Assembly: GCA_030272585.1 (NCBI GenBank)
Contig: BSYQ01000009.1
Span: forward strand, 5,394,001-5,458,000
Source: Bryopsis sp. KO-2023
Lineage: Eukaryota; Chlorophyta; Ulvophyceae; Bryopsidales; Bryopsidaceae
Length of the DNA: 64,000 nucleotides
Direction of reading: 5' to 3'
Below are positions 58,939 to 64,000 of the stretch, piece by piece. Both the position numbers and the translations under genes were made by a program. Below the pieces are notes generated by a model. The model did no database searches and was not told the DNA's origin. It saw nothing but the letters and a program-made list of their open reading frames with translations. Numbering within the stretch: the first letter of the stretch is position 1; each line of letters starts with the position of its first letter.

Positions 58939-61932
58939 ATGGTGAAATTCAAGTTCAGCGCCACTCTAGCTGCGCCGGCCGAGGTATATTTCGTGGAGCG
59001 GGACACTGATGAGTTTCGAGAACTTCAGGCCAAGGTGGGATTGCTGGTGGTCCTTATGCTTCCTTCGTCGAGTGGAAGGAATACTGCCGTCGCAGCACAG
59101 TCTGCACGTGTTGCTGTGCTGGCGCTGAACTGCTTACGAGTGCGAGTGCTGTGTTGGTTTTCCGTCGTGAGATTTCGCTGGGTGGTGGTCGCATCTTGGA
59201 TGTCTTGGAAAGTGCGCGATTTTGTCCAAGAATCGTGGATTTTCTATTCTTGGATGAAATCGGCCACTTTTTCCATTTTCACTCCGACATCCCCCAATTT
59301 GCAGATCTCTTCTGCAGAATCCTGGCTGACATAGCTGACGTGGCTGACATACAATCCCAAATTGATTAAATAGATAATTGCGATATGGATTCCAAAGCAA
59401 AACTCTGAGTTCTTACAGCAACATCAGTTGTTTCAGTGGATCTGAAACCACCAAAATCTGGGTGTAAAGATGGAGTACCTGAGGTGCGGTGTGTTTTCAA
59501 TGCACAGGTAATGAAATTGGGAGAACTGCGGGTTATAGACGAAACCAAGCATGTGGACAAACACGTGGTCAGACTGGCAACTATGCCCAATGCAAGGAAA
59601 TACATCCCAGGGGGAATTCTCAAGAGATTGGGCATTGAGGATGTCAGGTTTGAAGACATTTTGCTATATGATAAGGTAGGATTCATTTCCCACAAGAAAA
59701 AGTCAGCCGTGATGCAACTCATTATACACTCCATGAATTTGTTTGAGGAATCAGAGTTTTGGACATATTAAGCAGAAGCCCTACCCCCTTTCGTGTTCCA
59801 TTCATTATGATGATTTGTAATTTTTTTTGGGGGGGGATTCCTATTATTGGACTTGAGATGGGCACATAATTCATATTGAGCTTGTTTTCCTGTTTTCAGA
59901 ATCAAGTTACCGGGCCTAGCTACACCTTGACATTCACAAGCATTCCACCATTGGCCGTTGAAAAGGTTTGTTATTTTTGAAATCCCTCAGTGCAGTCCCT
60001 AAACCCAATGTTCCAACATTCAGAATTCATCAGTTTTTTCTCTTTATAAAAAAGGCCACTTCTCACACTTTTAGGAATCATTTGACACATTCCTTCTCGA
60101 GAACGACGGAGGTTTCTAAGTCTCATGCAATTTCTGCTAAGTGAAATGCCTTTTAGGTTGGGGAATAGTTCAGAAACCCATTAGTATCACATGGATTTTT
60201 CCCCAGGTCAATTAAAACCCACAGCATTAATTCCCAGACGTAGAACTGCACTGTTTTGCTTATGCTGGACTGTCTGACTTCTATCAGATCAAGGTGGCAG
60301 GAAGATTAACGATTGAACCCATCGATGAGCATCACTGCTTGCAAACGTTAGAAGGGACGGCCGACATCAAGGTTTTCGGCATTGGTAGCATTGCGGAGCC
60401 CCTGTTAGTGGAATCGCTGTCTCGCTCCTACAAACAGCTCCCAAAAGTTGTTGAGAAGTGGATGATGCGGAGGGAAGAAATTTTGATGGAACAGGTGCCT
60501 CATGTGTTTGATTTGTATTTCATTTTTATTTTTTTTTCTACCAAACCCTGGCATCGATTGCCAATCTTGTTTCTGTCCTATATCGGAACAAGAATAAACA
60601 TACAAAAACATGATTCTTCTTTATACAAAAAAGAATAAAGAAGAATAAAGGGAAAGAATGAAGGGTGCCAGTGGGCCTGAGCTGACCTCCACCCAAGAAA
60701 TGTTTTGTTGCAGTCTCAAACACACACACTTCTTTCCTCATAATGTTTTATAAGAAAACGGAGCTTCATCAAACGCTGTGTTGCTGACTCATTGTTTTTG
60801 GTACAAAAACGAACACAGTGACATGCTTTATATGAGCTCAGTTGACACTGATCGATCCACTTTTTTGATTCTTGACTGTACATGCATAATTTAATATATA
60901 ATGTAATGTATATATCCGTGGTTGGATTTGTCAGTGAGCGAGCTTGTTTTCCTTCAGGGATTACAAGGCCTGCTGAGAGGCCGCCCAAATATGAACTGGC
61001 TGCCGGGGGATCTAGATCGCCAGAATAGCTGCCAACTCTACAGGAGCCCCTTGGTTGCCCACATTCCAGCTGCTCCAATGGTTGGGATGTCTGACGGCAG
61101 GGTGGACAGCGAATCGAACGGCTCAGATGCTTCCTCCCAAATGGCGGAAGGGATGGAAATCCTGTGCGATTCGATCGACTTGATAGATATGGGTGCCAGG
61201 GATGAGGCGGAAATCGCCAGTCGATCAGGGACAGATATGTTCTATGAAATCGATGAAATGGACATCGACGGAGCTACGCCTCATGCACAGCAAACCCCGC
61301 TGAGTGAGGATTTTTTCAGTGTAGATTATTTGAGTGGTGGTGGTGGAAATCCTTTTCCAGCGGGCAGATCGCCGCTCTCTTCTGATGGGGACCTATCCAT
61401 GCATTCCGCCATTTCCTCATTGAGATCCACCTCGACGAAATCGTCCGTGAAAATTCACAGGCGAGCATTGGCTCGTGCGCAACGGACCGGGTGGTGTGGG
61501 CTTGGGATGCCGTCCCCAGTCAAAGGGGACTACGAAAGCGAACGTCTGGGTGGAATCGAAGATGACGAAATCATTCGGAAGCACAGCATTGGAGTTCTAG
61601 GTGATATAGGAAATCAGGGGGGTGCTGCAACTGGGGATGCACGAAATCAAGCCATGCCGAACCGATTGGAGGAGGATGGACAAATCAGGGGGAAGCAACG
61701 ATGGCTGTTTTGTGGAGCTCCGCCCAATCGACGGAAAGCAGAGCATCACTGTGAACCGTCGAGAGAGTCCAGTTCTTCAAACGATTCCGGCTGCAGTTCG
61801 AACGGTTCCAAGGATGGGAAATCGCATCACCTACGGAGGCTAAAAATGCTGGGAAGGAAATCGAATAAGCCAGATATCAAAAACGACTGCCGTTGCTGGA
61901 GTATGTGTGCTGCTCCGAGGTCCCTGGAATGA
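58939..61932 (+). CDS. SRPBCC/DUF2505-like protein with long disordered tail
   Basis: Exon 1 (58939-59034) encodes MVKFKFSATLAAPAEVYFVE. Then about 59425-59675 (VMKLGELRVIDETKHVDKHV, KYIPGGILKRLGIEDVRFED), 59900-59965, 60288-60494 (IKVAGRLTIEPIDEHHCLQT, GIGSIAEPLLVESLSRSYKQ) and 60958-61932. The first four form a helix-grip-like fold pattern with the closing long helix typical of SRPBCC proteins, possibly lipid-binding. The last exon is one 325-residue Ser/Asp/Gly-rich tail with a Cys-rich end (NDCRCWSMCAAP). The exon 1 to 2 junction is out of phase as drawn, so a small exon is probably missing between 59040 and 59420. Assignment to the superfamily is by pattern, not by motif. Confidence 0.7.
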
Positions 61933-63360
61933 TTATGTATTTATTTTATGCCTGTTTCTCTGTTGAGGGAGTTTGAAATGCTCCGCAGCAGCGCTGATAT
62001 ATATATTACTGGAAATGCAAACAGGTTTCCACTTTTTTTTCTCTCTCTCAAGTGAAAAAAAAAGGCTCCAGACCTTTTCAGATTTTTTTTTTCAATCTTG
62101 TGTTTTTTTTGTTCTGGTTTGTTTGAGATTCTGGAATTTGACATTCCCAGAGCGGAATGTGGGGAAAATTTTGAAAGAACACCCCAGTCTTTTTTTAGTC
62201 TGTTTTTTTGGTTGCGAGTGTGAGTGTGAGAGTGAGTTTCACTTTTCTGTGGAATAATCCTTTTGAGTGTGGTAATGTATGGTAGAGTTCTATTTTTAGC
62301 CAAGGAGCAATATGTTGTTAGGCTTTCGAGGTTTGTATCTATTGAGAATAGCCGCTTTTGAAAAAAAAAAAAAAAGTGGACATCTAAAAAATCAGGGAGG
62401 ACAATAAAAAACAATAGGCTGGCATAATTTTCCTAATTTATTGAACTGCTTTTTTTTGCACAAATGGATGGCTGCATGACAAAAAGTGTTCTAGCTGATT
62501 TTGTGTTGGAATCAGGGAGAGAGGGGGGGGCTTATTTTCGAGGGGGAGTTGGAGAGGACAATCAATGGGTTCGGGAAAAAAATCGATGTTTCCCTCTGGG
62601 GAAATTTTTAACTGGTTCTCCCTCCCTACCCTCTTCCCAACTGTCATTATTGCTTTTTGGGAAATCCTCCAATGCAATGGTCTCTTCTGGCTTCATGGGC
62701 CAGTTAATATTTGTTCAGGGAGAGATTATCTGTCTTTTGGGGGTTGGGTGGAGGGTGCCTGCTGATATGTAAATGTTGAAAGCAGGGTTCATTGTGGGTT
62801 CAGGGAATGTGGCTTCAGTTTTCAGTTTTTTTTGGGGGGGTGGGGGAACGGTTTTAACTGAGGCAAGCAGCCCGTCTTTATTATGTTAGATGTACTGGGT
62901 AAAGGACATAATTGGGAAATTTGAGTGTTTTTTTATTTTTATTTTCTGAGTGCGGAGTTGGCTGTTGGCTCCAGAGACTGTGAAAGTGACGCTGGACCAT
63001 TCAAATGGTGCTGTTGATGTTGAGTGTGTTTGGAGAGTGGGGAAAAGGGACTGCTTTTTTTTGTTTTGTGCTTTCTGGTGGTGAGTGTTTTTTTTGTACT
63101 GTTCCCCAAGCAATTCAAGCCTGTGATGTTTGTCGAGTGTGTGGATTTGAAAAAATTGCCTCACTTTATGGATGCCCAACAAACAAGGTCCGTTCAATGC
63201 AGGTTTCTGGGCATCCCCTCACCTGTCTTTGGCCACCTTGCCTGCACTCTCTGTGTTGGGACCTGTGAATCCAAACAATCGCACCCCTCTGTGTGAATTC
63301 GTTTACAAACATAGGCAATCAGGAAAAATGATGGAAAATCCCACATAATTACGACGGAAA
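61933..63360. other. Intergenic, no gene seen
   Basis: T/G-rich flank after the SRPBCC-like gene. A minus-strand frame (62886-63197) and plus frames near 63005-63290 have no recognisable character. An upstream exon of the G-patch gene may be hidden here. Confidence 0.4.
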
Positions 63361-64000
63361 TGACCTTCAATTGTCAGACTCCCATGCAGCGTCAAGAAGG
63401 AAGGGACGGGTTGCGATTCGCTCAGCGTCCGCTTCGTCTCCAACCAAGATTCACTTCAAGATTATGGCCACAGGCCCCATCCTTCCCTCCGCACAAGTCC
63501 AAGAAAAGTGAGTGGGGTTCCAAAGGGAGTGGGGCTGAAACTGCAGAGGCCTGGCTTTTAACATTTGCCTAGCATCAGACCTTCCAAGAGTCCCACACCA
63601 GAAAAATATCTTTTTCAATTGGAGAGCAATTGGTGTGAAAGCAAAAAAATGTCTCGGCGGTTATATTCTCTGCCAGATTTTTTCAAATGATTGAAGTAAG
63701 GACCAAGATCCGTGGTTCTATGTTTTGATTTCGTTTCTTTGCTGTTATATCAGAGCAGTCGTCGAAACTCCGGGAGTTGTGGAAAAAACAAGCTATACTG
63801 TGGAACCAACTAGTGTTGGATATCGCCTCCTGAAGAAATCTGGCTGGAAAGAAGGTACTGGACTTGGGCCAGATGGGAAGGTAAGGTGAAACTGAGAAGG
63901 GAGCGTGGAGGACTGATTGCGATCACTGCTTCTGGTTTCTTCAAGAAAGAAAGAATTGCTTCACCCAAAAATCATTTAGTACATTCTTGTATTTGGGTGA
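63361..64000 (+). CDS. G-patch domain protein, 5' part (cut by window edge)
   Basis: An exon ending at 63507 (MATGPILPSAQVQEK if started at ATG 63464; the frame is open further upstream, TKIHFKIMATG) joins in phase to 63754-63880. That exon encodes VEKTSYTVEPTSVGYRLLKK then SGWKEGTGLGPDGK, the first half of a G-patch motif (hydrophobic-G-x-x-L-L then GW-x-x-G-x-GLG). A good donor GTAAGG follows and the rest lies outside the window. G-patch proteins activate DEAH-box helicases in RNA processing. The SVGYRLLKKSGWKEGTGLG form resembles single G-patch plant proteins. Confidence 0.75.

Noticed and set aside
1..64000. CRISPR arrays, operons, prophage or plasmid features
   Set aside because: The window is intron-rich nuclear DNA. 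No direct-repeat arrays with spacers or bacterial-type gene clusters were seen.

Overview
The window is nuclear DNA from a photosynthetic eukaryote of the green lineage, most likely a streptophyte alga or an early-diverging relative. The genes are rich in spliceosomal introns (GT-AG, 47 to about 900 nt). They include families diagnostic of plants and green algae: a C-terminal-motor kinesin with MyTH4 and FERM domains (KCBP/ZWICHEL), a plant DRP1-type dynamin, the plastid phylloquinone methyltransferase MENG, and a plastid RSH1-type RelA/SpoT homolog. Exons were assembled by hand from frame, splice consensus and recalled family sequence. Where a junction is unresolved, the entry says so.

Layout, left to right: SAMHD1/VEN4-like dNTP hydrolase (-, 440-3405); a candidate secreted protein with about 72 consecutive glycines (-, 4552-5210); KCBP (-, 6888-15144); a small basic unknown ORF (-, 16119-16532); RAD51C (+, 17108-20829); an unresolved plus-strand gene (about 21463-22747); RAD51D (-, 23393-24613); a membrane-anchored divergent cyclophilin (-, 25587-26379); an unknown multi-pass membrane protein (-, 27284-29198); mitoribosomal GTPase DAP3/mS29 (+, 29765-34447); a coiled-coil protein (-, 36166-38111); DRP1 (-, 39025-43053); a 103-residue unknown (+, 43371-43943); MENG (-, 43971-47009); RSH1-like (+, about 47.7-51.5 kb); an M20 carboxypeptidase of the PM20D1/CPS1 type (-, 54204-57707); an SRPBCC-like protein with a long disordered tail (+, 58939-61932); and the 5' part of a G-patch gene (+, about 63.4 kb to the edge).

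Functional themes: RAD51C and RAD51D, both members of the BCDX2 homologous-recombination complex, lie convergently 2.6 kb apart, and a dNTP-pool enzyme lies in the same window. MENG and RSH1, both expected in plastids, share one divergent intergenic region. KCBP and DRP1 are both cytokinesis and cytoskeleton factors of plant cells.

The introns carry unusual structure: tandem duplications that keep splice-site-like ends, a tRNA-Gly-like element, and several near-perfect inverted repeats. The most novel coding candidate is the signal-peptide plus polyglycine gene at 4552-5210.
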